Assembly (NCBI RefSeq): GCF_963966145.1
Contig: NC_091050.1
Coordinates: 2,480,001 to 2,544,000 of the forward strand
From: Tenebrio molitor
Lineage: Eukaryota; Arthropoda; Insecta; Coleoptera; Tenebrionidae
Length of the DNA stretch: 64,000 nucleotides
Direction of reading: 5' to 3'
In this document: one piece after another, positions 11,301 through 23,240 of the stretch
Layout: each line of letters begins with the position of its first letter
How positions within the stretch are numbered: the first letter of the stretch is position 1
Program-made: the position numbers and the translations under genes
The notes under the pieces: generated by a model
Told to the model about the DNA's origin: nothing
Databases searched by the model: none
The model's input: only the letters and a program-made list of their open reading frames with translations

Positions 11301-12351
11301 TCTACAGACTGGGAAGTTCCGGTCTCATCACCTTTTCCGACTACATTTTTCTACTCACCGTTCTGTCCAGTGAGTATGTAAATTGTCCAAAGAAAACTTT
11401 CGAAAAGATTTCGCGAACGGTTTAGCTTCGAGACGCCACTTCGAGATCGCTTTCCGAATGTTCGACTTGAACGGAGACGGCGACGTGGACTGCGAAGAGT
11501 TCGAAAAAGTGGCCACTTTGATCAGACAGCAGACGAGCATCGGGTCGAGGCACAGGGATCACGCCAACACGGGAAACACGTTCAAAGTATGCACGCGGTT
11601 AAACGTTACGCCGACGTAATTAAAAGACTGTGTTCAGGGGGTGAATTCGGCCTTGACCACGTACTTCTTCGGTCCCAACCTGAAAGGGAAGTTGACCATC
11701 GAGAAGTTTCTCGATTTCCAAGAGAAACTCCAAAAGGAAATCTTGAGCTTGGAATTTCGCCGGAAACATCCAAACGAAAACGGTAACATCAGCGAAGCCG
11801 ACTTCACAGAGTTGTTGCTGGCCTACGCCGGATATCCGCAGAAGAAGAAGGCGAGGATGTTGAAGAGAGTAAAAAAGACGTCAGTTTCCCGGTCAAAAAA
11901 TTTCACAATGATTAGTTTGTCGGTTTCAGTTTCAGGGATCACGGACAGGGCATCTCGAAACAAGACTATTTGAATTTTTTCCATTTTTTAAATAACATCA
12001 ACGACGTGGATACCGCTTTGACTTTTTACCACATAGCCGGGGCTTCGATCGACCAAGCCACTCTTAAACACGTCGCCAAGACTGTAGCTCACGTCGACCT
12101 CAGTGATCACGTCATTCACGTCGTTTTCACCATCTTCGATGAGAACTGTAAGTTTGTTGTTTTCGAAGATGACGCAACTTGACGAAATGTTTTTAGTGGA
12201 TGGACAACTCAGCAATAAGGAGTTCATCGCTGTCATGAAAAATAGACTGTTGAGGGGTCTCGAAAAACCCAAAGACACGGGTTTTATTAAATTTATGCAG
12301 TCAGTTTTGAAGTGTGCCAAAGAAACCAAACCCGCATTGTTAGATATTTAA
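8396..12351 (+). CDS. MICU1: MICU1, mitochondrial calcium uptake regulator
   Basis: Exons read: 8396-8652, 8703-8847, then one of two alternatives (8897-9056 or 9162-9327), 10062-10099, optional microexon 10223-10234, 11255-11369, 11426-11586, 11638-11879, 11930-12147, 12197-12351. All phases close, giving about 500 aa. MICU1 sits in the mitochondrial intermembrane space and gates the MCU calcium uniporter. The N-terminus is Arg-rich like a transit peptide and is followed by a hydrophobic segment (FIITTLILSAI), then a Lys-rich stretch ending GFRDRK. EF-hand 1 is DLNGDGDVDCEE; EF-hand 2 is FDENLDGQLSNKEF, with Asp, Asn, Asp and Glu ligands present. LTTYFFGPNLKGKLTIEKF and NNINDVDTALTFYHIAGAS are strong family signatures. 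The intron 3' of the alternative exons and the one after the microexon hold several hundred bases without further coding signal. Confidence 0.93.
8897..9056 (+). other. MICU1 alternative exon, copy A
   Basis: A 160-nt exon between CAG and GTAATT, phase 0 to 1. It encodes IIEYENRMRAYSTPDKIF and ends ITPGMKQPDG. It is a clear paralogue of the exon 105 bp downstream. Including both would shift the frame, so only one can be used per mRNA. Confidence 0.85.
9162..9327 (+). other. MICU1 alternative exon, copy B
   Basis: A 166-nt exon between CAG and GTTAGT, phase 0 to 1. It encodes IIEYENRIRHYSTPDKVF and ends MTPGLKQPDG. It is two residues longer than copy A and differs most in the middle (TLQVQGPTVDQHE against TVRLIYTDVTE). 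Confidence 0.85.
9328..10061 (+). other. MICU1 intron without recognised features
   Basis: AT-rich intron of 734 bp between alternative exon B and the 38-nt exon at 10062. I see no further exon or repeat in it. Confidence 0.6.
10223..10234 (+). other. MICU1 12-nt microexon (HDFQ)
   Basis: TTTTTCAG precedes and GTAATATC follows a 12-nt phase-0 segment encoding His-Asp-Phe-Gln. It falls between the exon ending YDPK and the one starting VVQQK. Its presence or absence keeps the frame, so it is probably an alternative insert. Confidence 0.65.
10235..11254 (+). other. MICU1 intron with a minor transposon remnant
   Basis: About 1 kb of AT-rich intron. Apart from the short recombinase-like open frame at 10491-10625 on the minus strand, nothing coding is seen. 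Confidence 0.6.
10491..10625 (-). mobile_element. Fragment of a transposon-type recombinase N-terminus
   Basis: A 44-aa minus-strand frame starts MEAESVEFICTAPDIR, continues AIEKLLPAKSKPTYQRVY, and then stops. Its pattern (acidic start, then LLPAKSK-Y-RVY) resembles the N-terminal part of tyrosine-recombinase-type transposon proteins seen in insect genomes. The match is from memory of the pattern and not certain. It sits in an intron and is broken. Confidence 0.35.
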
Positions 12352-13742
12352 TTACAAATTAGCGTTGTACTGATTGGGAATGTTTACGAATTATTGTGAG
12401 TTAATAAATTTTAATCTCTCCCGTTTTTATACTAGTTACTAGTGATGCCGACAAAGAACCATTTTTATTTTATTACGAAATGAGACGAAAATACAACCGT
12501 ATTGATACATAATATAAATTAAAAAAGTGCTATAAATGTATCATTCACGGGCTGCATCAGTGGCACAACCCAGAAAATTACTTTTTCAGATAAATGCGTT
12601 TAAAGTTTCCTTCGTTATGTAAGCATACCGTGGAACAGCGACTTCTTGTGCTATTTGGCGATATAATATTAACATGCTAGCAACTAGCGAGTCACTACGT
12701 GACGTGAAAGCCACGTAATAATAAAAAACGCAAAAATTAAATGCAATTTCTTTGTGAGTGATTTTTTTCTGTACCTACTCTATATTGTCAACAAAACTTT
12801 TACACTGTTACCTCGGCACTCTGGAACGGTCGAACTGTCGCATCCATCTTCGGGACCGGTGTTGATTTGGGGACCGCATCTTCTTCCAGGTCGGAGTGTC
12901 TCTGGAAAGAGCCGGTTGGTTCCCGCCTCTCGAAATGCAGGTCGTCTCGAAGAAGAGCGAACACGTTCAGAGCGTGAACGAAACTGAACAAATTTCGGCC
13001 GGCGTCACCTATTTATCGGAAAATTAGGGGAAAAAAGCGGCACGAACGGAGCCCACTCATTGGCTGGCCAATGAGAGGGCAGAGTGCGCAGAACAAAACT
13101 GGGACGTAACGCCGCATTACATTTTTTCAGTTTAAGCGTTTTAAATGTTTTTATGTTTTATTAATGTACTTACGTGATCTTTCCAACGGACATGTTGAGG
13201 ATCTCCAGCCTATTTGGACTGAATAACACGAATAACATAACACTGAAGATTTGACGGCAACCGGCAACTAATGTAAAATCGTAAATCTGTTGCCAACCGA
13301 ACAAAAAAAAAATGCACTCATTAAAAGTCACACAGTTTCCATATTTATCCACAACCATTTTGAAATGTTTGAATAAATCGTATTTTTGTAACCGCCAGTT
13401 AACTCCTGAAGAATGTATTTTATTTATGACATAAATAAATTTGTAACATATGCAACACAATATACACGGACACCCGTACAAGTATGAAGTCTCAGTTACA
13501 GTTTAGACTTTAGATGTTGTGGTGTTGTTTTACCGGAAAAACCCTCTCAAGGTCTCACGTCTTCATACAGTAATTCGTGGTCTGGTCATCTACCATGCCG
13601 AGGACTCGACAGGGTTTTTCACCCCCACGACATAGTACAGAACGTTTTTTCTCCACTTCTTTCCCCTTTCATTGCAAGAGTTGACTTGAAAAACATTGAA
13701 AACACAAATTACTTCATCACATTTTTATTTCAGTTATGGACA
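12352..13742. other. Intergenic region between MICU1 and the polycystin gene
   Basis: Mostly AT-rich. A G+C-richer island at about 12800-13110 contains a 63-codon minus-strand frame (12800-12991, MFSFVHALNVFALL...) ending near a GTAACA donor-like site, and a palindrome ATTGGCTGGCCAAT at about 13055. The frame belongs to no family I recognise. The island may be an unannotated exon or a regulatory element. Confidence 0.4.
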
Positions 13743-16700
13743 CTATTTAACGGATCTTAACGTATTTATTATTTTAGAAAATTTCAACTCGACACTATTA
13801 ATTTTACGTAAAACTAATTTCAACTTTAGACTGCACGTTTTGAGGGTGTTTTGGTTTTTTCGAATTAACTCAACGCGTCGATCCGATCTGATTTTGTTTC
13901 GAGTATCACCCTTGGACATTTCCGGCGGTTTTTCTTGCAGTAACAGATTAACAATTTTGGCGATCTTGAAAATTCGATCTTCATCGATCAGTAAAATTTT
14001 TTTGCCTTTTATCCGCCCTTTGAAGAACACTTCCACCTCTTCAACTTGACTTTTCAACAAAAGCTGTCGACCCAACCCTGACATCATATTAACGTCGTGA
14101 GTTGTAAGGGTGTGCTTCGTCTTGGGTTTCATGTTTCTTATGACACACTTCATGATATATTTCATGGTGGTCATTCTAGCTGTGGGGACGGAGAAACTTC
14201 CCGAATAAACAAATTTATCGGGTTTGGCTTCCACTTTGTCTTGATGTGCTTGTCCCGCTTTGAGACGTGTGTATTTATATTTAATAAATTTTGGGATGTA
14301 TCTGACTTGTTCTTGAACGTAGTGTTTAATGTTGTACGTGGCAACTTCGGTGGAAAATACCATTTGTGCTTGCGAATAAGCCATCACAATAATTATTATA
14401 TAAATCAGAAAAAAGATTTGAAGTATAATTCCATATACAACAAATAGAAAAACAGCCAGTGGATAATCGATAAACTTGGACATTGACACCTCACTAGCTT
14501 TGAAAGACATCGTAACCAACAGCCTCATAGTTTTCACTATGGTGTGTATGTTATCGAAATAATTGCCATACAAGAGAACAAATGCCATACTGGTACCCAC
14601 CACCACCACGAAAAAGACCAAACTGATGGACAGAATAGGTGCAACAGACATAGATAAAGTCCGTTCCAAAACTCTGAACATCATAGCAAACCTGAGAAAC
14701 TTCCAAAGACGAACTGTAGCGATGCACACCAAGGTAGCGGCGAACATCTTCAAAAAATCTTCCAAATAAAAAAGGTAGAAGTAGTTCAAAAACTCGTTGT
14801 GTTTCACTTTCTCCAGTACGTCAAGATAATGTCCGATACTCCTCATTCTCAGAATGAACAAGCCTATGCAAACGACACTCATTAAAACGATCAGGAAGTC
14901 TACCAAAAACCAAACATCTTTATAGAACGTCCGGAACTTTTGAATCAACCCCTTTGTCTGTTTGAAGGAGAGCACGAACACCCAAAGAACAAAAAGAACG
15001 AAAAATAACGCAGTTATCTTCTGGACTTCGTTTTGGACGAAGAGCATTCTCACGGCATCAACCTGAAAAAAAAATTTCACTCTCGAAGTACTAGTATTGC
15101 TATCACTCAAGCTAACCTCGACGTTTTTGAACGAATAACCAGAAGCACTTTGCTCAAACAACAACTTCACCGAATTGAACACGTTGTAGTCGGCGTTATA
15201 CGTCAGAAACTCGATAAATATGTTCCTGGTTTTGTGGTCCACCCAAAACTTTTGCGCAAGTTTCCTGAAATTGGCGTGCGAGTTGTAGAGGGTGCGTCCC
15301 AAGTAACCGACGTAGCCACCCCCGGGATAAACACTGAACTCCCCTGGAAAGAACACGCTTCCGTGTATTCGCGAGTGGAGTGCCAAATACTTACCGAAAG
15401 TGCCGAAAGTTCCAGTTTTGTGTTCCGGGCTGTACTGCCATATGGAACGCAACCTGTCGAATTTTAGATATTCCGAGAAATGACCCCATCCATAGCCGTA
15501 TCTTCTGGTTTCCATCAGGTGCAAGGAAAGTTCTGGATGGCACGAGATGTTTAGGAATTTCATCGGTTCCGCGATTCGGCAAACGTTCGCTTTGATTCGT
15601 TGCTGTCGGAGTCTGGCAACTCCGATGTATTTGTTGGTCATATCCAACATCAGGGCAGGATCGGACACTACGAAATTTCCGTACCATCTGACCGGTTGCA
15701 GGGATGGAATCAGCGTGGTGTTTATGTATTCGTACACGCTGCAAAAATTCAATTCCATCTCTATTCTCTCAAATAAACAGACACTTACTCGTTCACCGAT
15801 TCCATGCCGTGGAAACCCAAGGTTCTAGTGTGGACCCCTTCCAACAGTTCTTCTAGTAATATCTTGCTGCGTATAATAAGACTGTCTTTATTTGCCAGAA
15901 TTACAATGTACAGAACGACTATGTAGATACTAAACATGATCAAATCTTCTAACTCGTGGACAACGTAACGTCGACGTTGAACAGTGACACGTTTTGCCTA
16001 AAATTGTCACCGTAATCTAGTCTCTTGAAGAATGTAAAGAACTCACTTTGACTTCAACCGTTTGCATCGGTTTGTACAAGTGTTTGAAGTACGGCCTTAA
16101 AAGTACATCGCCCAACTGTTTGTACAAAAACCATCTCTGTCCTTCTGTTGCAATCCATATATCGTTGAATCTTTTACTTATGTTGTACCTCAATTCAAAT
16201 TTGCATAAAATATTTTGAACAAAAAGAAAGATGGTTTCGTAAATCAACACAGCACACCAGATGCCAATAAGACAAGAAGTCAACCACAACAAACTGCGAT
16301 TAAATGGTACCCAAAATCCCAAGACAATCAAGAAAGATGTATTAATAGTCACTAGTAGCGCGAGCAACAACCTAAAATATGTTGTTATAAGCGTGGTATG
16401 ATTTTAATAACGAGAATGGTCTATACCAACAAGTTAGTGTAACGTAAAATGACATCTCATCATCAAAATGGTACTTGGAAAACTGCTTTTTGGAAAATCT
16501 GAAATCTGATATCGAAGAAAATACTTCTAGGTGTTGTGCAAACTCACCGAAAGCAATAAGCTATAACGATGTGAACCACAAAACTTAGAAAAGAACCGAC
16601 CACCGCAACAAAAACAGTGAAAACGTCGATCGCGTAGTAAGGATAGTCGAGACCGTCTTTCAAATGTAACGATGGTACTCCGTGCAGTATAAGAGACACC

Positions 16701-19700
16701 ATGTAAGTCATCAAAATTGCAGAAAATATTACAGTTAATTTTTTCACCAAAGAAAAATTGTCCTCGCTTTGCCACAAGTACCACGTGTGATACTTCTGCG
16801 CGAATTTGAACTGGAGCAAAAACGTTGTCCAATGGAACGGTTCCTTTCCTGTCGGGGTCAAAGAAATATGCGATTTCCCTTTAACTACAGTCAGTCGTCT
16901 TTTTACGCTAAAGTACCACTCGGAACGTTGCTGCATGTCGTAAACCAAGATGTCGGTACAATACCTACGAGTTAACTCCGTTAAAATCTGATTGATTCGT
17001 GATGGTACTCAGTACCATTCGGGGTTGGGTCCCGTGCAGTCAAACCATAATTCAATCTTCAACAGATCGCCCAGATGGTGCTCTGTCGTCAAAATGAATA
17101 TATCTTTTCCAAATCTTTGCAGCAGACGCAGTTTAGGGTCAGGATAATTTAACACGTGTGGCTACAAAACCCAAAGTACATACAAGTAAAAATGTCTTGG
17201 GAGTACTAACATCGCTGGAAGCTTTACCACCGACCAATCTAATAATCACGTTAGAAGTAGTTCCGGCACGACGTCCTATTCCTGTTTTTACAACTATTAA
17301 ATAAGCAAAGCGATGCTTTCTGTTGTTATCCGCTAGGAAATAGACTGGGCTCTAAAAATCTAGTTGACTTGTCAATATCTTGGAGTTAATCGACTTACAC
17401 TTCTTTTTATTAATACGAAAATCAGACCGCAACAGTAAAATGCGAAAGTTACAGCAACCGTCGTAAAAATGACGTAACAAGCCTGGAGTTCTAATTCGAG
17501 TTCTGGTAGTTCCACTTCTTGTAGTATCGATCCTACGCTCTGTACGTAACCGGCAATAACTGAAAAGTTTGTGCACTCGCAGTGGATAAGGGTGGCGTTG
17601 GCTTCTTTCCCTGGCTGGCTTTGAACATTAACAAGAGAAGACAGAACGAAGACGGTTTACCTTGCAAGTTGGCACCCACGAGTTGTTGAACTCGATCCAA
17701 CGAATGCAACAAGTCATTATAAGTTGTAAATCGTAAGTTAAGGAGTTGAGCGAAGTTTCAGCGACGACGTCTTTGCTAGCCAGGACACCGACGTAACACC
17801 AGATGTTGTAATCTTCTTCGTTGATAAACTCGTGAAAAGTACTTTTCCGAGTTTCGAGTGTGCTCTCATTTCGAAAATCGTCTGTCGATGGAAACTTGTA
17901 ATTTGTAATGACGACCTACGATTATTATTTGTCAAAGGAAAATATTGCCTTAATTAAATTAAATGGTACTTCCAGAGCTTCCAGTTTGGAAACGTTGAGA
18001 AATTCTACGTAAAGAGCTACATTTTTAGGAAGAGTTATTCGTCGCACTTTGATCTTACGGCTTAAATCTTCATCGGATAAGCTAGTATAACCTGCCGGAA
18101 TAGTCAAAGTATCTGTGACAATATCAGGTAGCTTCTTCTCCTTGTTTAGCGTAAGAAAGACTTGAGCCGATTTATTAAAATGTTTGACTCGTTCTTTGCA
18201 AGTCGAATGCCAAAATTCGATACTGGCAATATCAGTTGCCACTTTCGTCTTTCCAGGATTCCACCACATCAGATCTTTACTCCAGGTGGACATCTTAAAG
18301 CATCTGTTACAGAACGCGCATTCCAAAAACGATTCGTACCAAAATGTCGTAAGGATGTTCGTCGTCGACGAAATCTTGAGACGGTGTCAAAACCACGCCT
18401 CTTGAGCGCACCTGAGTTTGCGCCAAGAATTTCCCGTAGTCTTTGGCCACAATGGTTGAACTTTTACGCCCAAAAGATTCGATGAAGTGTTCGCCGATCG
18501 CAGTGGTCATCGCTATTACTTTCGCAGAAAGACCGGAGGAGTTGACGATGTTGAAAGTGGACTCTTTCAACTAGATTTTCAGTGGAATTAATCGGAAACG
18601 ACAAATTAGCACTCACGTATTCCATGTTTTTGTAATACTCGTCATTGAAGTCTACGTAATCGGCGTAGTTCTCGGTGACGAGGGGCTCGTCGTAGACTGG
18701 TTCCTCGGTGGTGACGTTGTGATCAACCGGCTTGACGATTTTATAATTTGGGTTGGTGTTGCTTTCCAAACATGTTGTCAAAGTACTAAAGAAAGAGATC
18801 TGGAAAAGGTGTCCGCCTCCTGTTTGTTTTTTCTTTTGAACAAGCAGGTCGGCGGAAAGCAAACAGAGTGAGTTTGGAAAATTGTACCTCGACACTTTGT
18901 TGGTTTTTTCGCCGAGATTGAGAGGAAACTTCTCGTTCTGTACCAACTCCACGTGCTTGTCCAACATCTTTTTGCATATGGTAGTGGTAAACTTGGCGAG
19001 TAAGGGTTCCGATTCGAGCAAGTCGTCATTGTGAACCATCAGCTTGGAGATGGACTCGCTCATCTGTACAATTTCGTTGACTGATTTGAACGGTGCCTGA
19101 AAGCACTGGTCAAAACGGTACACTCAAATTGAATTCTTCTCACATTTAACATGTCTTCGACAACCTTAAATTTGAGGTTCTGGACGAATTCAGAAAGTTC
19201 CTCGTCTTTGAATTCCTTCTTGACCACTTCGTTAACCACAGAGCGGAATTTTTGAATTGCCAACGCTTTTCTGTCTTTGCTTTTGCTGTTCAGTTGAGCG
19301 ATTATCGACTGGTCTGGATTCTTACCGCCATACAGTTCCGTCAAAGAGTTTATGAACTCTTTGGGTTGTTGATCACTGATGACAGATGTTACTTTGGGTG
19401 TCACCGGTAGTTCTTTGGGCGGACCGTTCTCCTTGATAATCCTCACAAAGAAGTTATAATCGTCTGACGTAGGCAACAAAAACTTTTTCTCCATGACGAG
19501 AGGGAAACTACCATCCATGATTAATTCAATCTTCGTCGGATCTACAATTATTTTATTCTTTCAAAATGATAATTTAACTGAATCATTTATGTATGTTTTT
19601 CATTTCTGGAGCACCAACCTCAAGGTAGGTCAAAAAGACTCCAACCGTCGACGGTACTACTTTCGACTCACCCTTTTTGCTCTTCGCGTACAATTCGTAA

Positions 19701-21191
19701 AAATTTGGCTCCGTGAAGTGCTTTTGTCGACATTGAATTTTGAACAGCGTTACACTGGTGGTACCGCTGTTGGGTAACGTTCCGCATATATCGACGCTCG
19801 GCGTCCCCGGAAACGTGAGCTCCTTGATGGCTTTCCCCACTTGGTCGGACGTTTCTTTGAGCACCACCGTCACGATGTACGTCCCCGGTTTGAGCACGTT
19901 CTTCGCAATGACAAATTTGTAAGTGTTGCGTCCAAAATGCGTGTCCTTCGCGTAGTCAAATTTGAACGTGTCGTCCTTCTCTTTGGGCTCGACGGTCCAT
20001 TCGTAGTCGTCGTTCTTGATGTTGACACACTTGCCCACGCATCGCACTTTCATGAACGTGATAAACTCGTAATTCGACGTGTCGGAAACCGGAGGACAGT
20101 TTTTTTCGCACGACATTTCCAAATGAGCCGCGTTTTCCAGAACTACAATCGTTAGCATCAGTTTTGCCGACTTGGTGAAGCTGCCCATGTTGTCACCGGC
20201 GGTTTCCACTTCCAGCGTGACCTCGATCTCGTCATCTTGCTCCACGTACTTGGCGGGAATCGTTAGTTTGCTACTGGTCGAGACCGGCTTTTTCGAACAG
20301 AAAGTCGGCGCTTTCTTCTGCTTGCAAGTCCACGTATAGACCAGTCCCTCGTTCGAGAGAAGTTTTTTGTTCGGATCGAATGATTCTTCGCCGCTCAATT
20401 CAATTTCGGTGTGTGGGGGCACCGTCTTGTAACTGCCACCAGATATGACCACCACCGGTTTCACCGCTTTGAAAAATATGTTGCATTTGGTTCGTCTAGG
20501 AAGAGGTAGTTTCTGGAGGGGAAAAAACGATTACGAATGGTGTCACCTTGACAATTATCGTCCTTACGGGATTGTTGGGTTTAGCGGTAGGATAAATTCT
20601 GTAATAACCGGGGGTCAATCCGTACTCGGGTATCGTAAGAATTGCACCTGCTCGGCTCAACCAGCCGTCGCGGATTTTTATAGGTATTTCATCGGGCCCT
20701 GGCAAAATTCATTTTAAAGAAAAAAAAATCTCTACAAAGTACGAGGACGCCAAGCGGTAGAAAAGAAGAAATCACATAAATAGATAATGAAGGTAGGTAC
20801 TCACCATTCACTCGCGTGATTCTATAATTCCAGGTGTAATTGTCGTAGATTATATCTGGATATTTATCGATTATCTTTCTGGGAGACCAACTTATAAATA
20901 ATTGTATCTTTTGTTTATTTGGAAATTGAATAGTTTTAGCTACAGTATAGTTTGTTTGACTGAAAGAGTCATGAGATAGGTATGCTATTTTTGCCAAAAA
21001 ATACACAATCACTTTACCAGTTTTCTATTTGTGGATATCCTTTTATTTGAGATCGAACCTCTTCCACACTTAATAACAGAACGATAATTATTTGGATAAT
21101 TAACATCCTCGTTGTTGTATTTTTCTTCCAAATATTGAAATCTGTGTAAAATATTTTGACAGTTTTTTGACATTTGCATAAATAATGTCAA
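13743..21191 (-). CDS. Polycystin-1 / lov-1-like receptor-channel (partial model)
   Basis: Many minus-strand exons, most boundaries phase-checked: 20568-20705 area, 19673-20512, 19144-19541, 18617-19096, 18412-18570, about 17970-18374, 17661-17915, 17399-17614, 17211-17351, 17016-17161, about 16548-16965, 16047-16371, 15789-15997, 15395-15738, 15117-15343, 13743-15062. Domains in order are a REJ/PKD-like region (YTWTCKQKKAPTFC, Cys-rich), a GAIN-like part ending in a GPS motif (CCIRW...W...C...CEC), one membrane helix, a PLAT domain (KHRFAYLIVVKTG; ITLTTEHHLGDLLKIELWF-like), five or so helices, the extracellular polycystin domain (PGGGYVGYLGRT) and a six-helix channel-like region. In other animals such proteins work with PKD2 in cilia and sperm. 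A 37-nt intron at 18375-18411 is doubtful. The 5' end is unresolved: the most upstream frames (20689-21191) show no signal peptide, so first exons may be missing. Confidence 0.8.
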
Positions 21192-21250
21192 CTTCGATTA
21201 GAATAAATCCACAGTATTTTCCTTATTGTGTTCATAATTACAGAGTGGCT

Positions 21251-21978
21251 ATAAAAGACCATATATCAAGAGTCCTGTAGAATTGTGCGGCTCTATATGT
21301 TTTTTGGCCGAACTATGTCGAATCGTTGAAGCTGGCAAATTAGATGTCAAATGACAAATGTCAAATTATTAATGAAATCTTAGCGTCAGTTTGTGAGATC
21401 GGCGTCTTATTTTTTAACTTTGCTTGCAGATTATTATTAGACATTAGTTTTTTTTTCGTACAAAACCATAGAATATGGAGTTCAGAAAATCCACATCCAT
21501 TTGTAGAAACCCGATTGCAACCTATAAAGGTTGGAGTATGGATTGCTGCCTCACGAAGGCGTTTAATTGCTTTTATTGTAAAAATCAAAGAACCTGTCAT
21601 TAATAAAGTTACATAACCTCTGTTTTTCTATTTGGTACCACCGTGGAGGGAGAAAAGACTGGAGATGGCATTTCCTATGCTGCCCATGTTAAAAATCCGA
21701 ACCCTCTAAAAGCACGTGCAACAACCTTTTATGACCCAGTCCACAATGCGCTAGATAAAGAAGCACAATGCGCCTGGAAGGAAGGCGAAGCAAGCCATTG
21801 GCCTAGCGTCTATATTCAGAAACCTTTTATGACTCTGTAGTTTTCGCGGGCGGGTACACTTATTTGAATTAGTGCCCTCTCCAGTCTTTTCTCCCTCCAC
21901 GGGTACCACAATATGCTACAAAGCGGCAAAATGAAATATATTCGAGTTCCACAGGACTTTTGATATATGTTCTTTTAT
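21251..21978. mobile_element. Nested non-autonomous element, outer copy
   Basis: Inverted arms of about 30 bp (ATAAAAGACCATATATCAAG at 21251; its imperfect complement ending at 21978) bound about 730 bp. The left arm continues as a sequence also present at 43799-43915, so the family is dispersed. A second inverted-repeat element sits inside. Confidence 0.65.
21634..21907. mobile_element. Inner inverted-repeat element
   Basis: Arms of about 30 bp (GGTACCACCGTGGAGGGAGA at the left and its complement at 21879-21907) enclose about 210 bp. It is inserted within the outer element at 21251-21978. The interior has one 65-codon frame with no recognised homology. Confidence 0.7.
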
Positions 21979-23240
21979 ATAGAGACTGTATTTATTCTTC
22001 TACGTAATTCTTTTTGAAGATAAAAATAACAGTTAATGCATATTCATATTTCTAATTCTCATGCAACTCATCAAATGGATTGAAACTACATAGAAAGCTA
22101 AACTGATTTTCAATCGATATTGAAAATGCTGTCGTAACTGGTAGAAACAACGCCACTACCAGAAGAACACTTCTTTCGGAACCTCGTAATATTTTTCGAA
22201 ATGAAAACTTCTTTTGGCGCACCACACAGGCACTGAATTAGTTTCATGAGACACGCTAAAATCGTCACGCTTCAATCGTCGCCAGCCTCGGACCTTGAAG
22301 TGAAAACTTCACTCTTCTAATTTTCTGAAGTGAGCTCCATTTGATTTCTGTCTTCGGTCACTCGATCACTTTTTCAGAAAGTGCATTTTCTTTAATAAAA
22401 ATAAAACTAGGACCTTTTGAGAATGTTTTTTATTAAAACTTCAAACATTCGACAAAATTAATTGACTGGATATATTCCACAACATAATCTAAATATATAA
22501 TACATAATTTGAGTGTCAAATTATTTTACAAATATAATAATCCTGAATAACACAGAAACGAGTAACTTGTGTCTTAATGAATTAGTAGTTGACCTTTCGC
22601 ATATAAAAATAGTGATTATTCTAAAATAGAGATGATGGTTTAATAATACTTTTGAAGTAACAATCCCATTCAGTGGGCAATTTTTTCACGAAAAACAATA
22701 TTTCAGTTCTCGTGCAGTATTCCGACCTTTATTGGTCTATTTTTTCGGCATCTTGAAATTTTTTGTTCTTGAAAAACGCCATTCCCAATACACGTAATTG
22801 TCTTTCTCATTCTCGGTAATGTATGAAATAGGAATGATTGTGATTTTGTGTAATTTTTTGTGACGTTCTAGTCTACTTATTGAAAATAATTTAATTTGCC
22901 ACTTATTCACTTGTAAATAACAACATTCAAATAATTGAACCGCCAGCGGTCATTCACGTAACAGTAGAAACATTCGGTAATAAATAATGTGTCAATACTT
23001 TACAAAATTTGCTTTAGTACTATCTAAAAGAATACTGTTGGACCCAATTTTCGATAAAGCTCCCCAACTGGGCGCCACGTTACAGACAGGAATCTAATTA
23101 GCCCGTTCTCAGATGGCGCCACCCACGAATCTTAAGGCACACTTGAGCACACCATACGTCACTACATCTACAAGAACTAACCTAGATAATACTTTTACGA
23201 GTTCAGAATTATTATCACAAATCTGATCACTGCCTTAAAC
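21979..23240. other. AT-rich intergenic stretch
   Basis: No gene, RNA or clear repeat was recognised between the nested element and the 3' end of the AK5-like gene. It probably includes that gene's 3' UTR, because the stop codon is at 23241-23243 on the minus strand. Confidence 0.5.

Noticed and set aside
20513..20546. A 34-nt intron in the polycystin gene
   Set aside because: A stronger donor (GTAAGG) 21 nt upstream gives a normal 55-nt intron in the same phase, so the tiny intron is not needed.
21643..21840. 65-codon plus-strand gene
   Set aside because: It lies wholly inside an inverted-repeat element and has no recognised homology.
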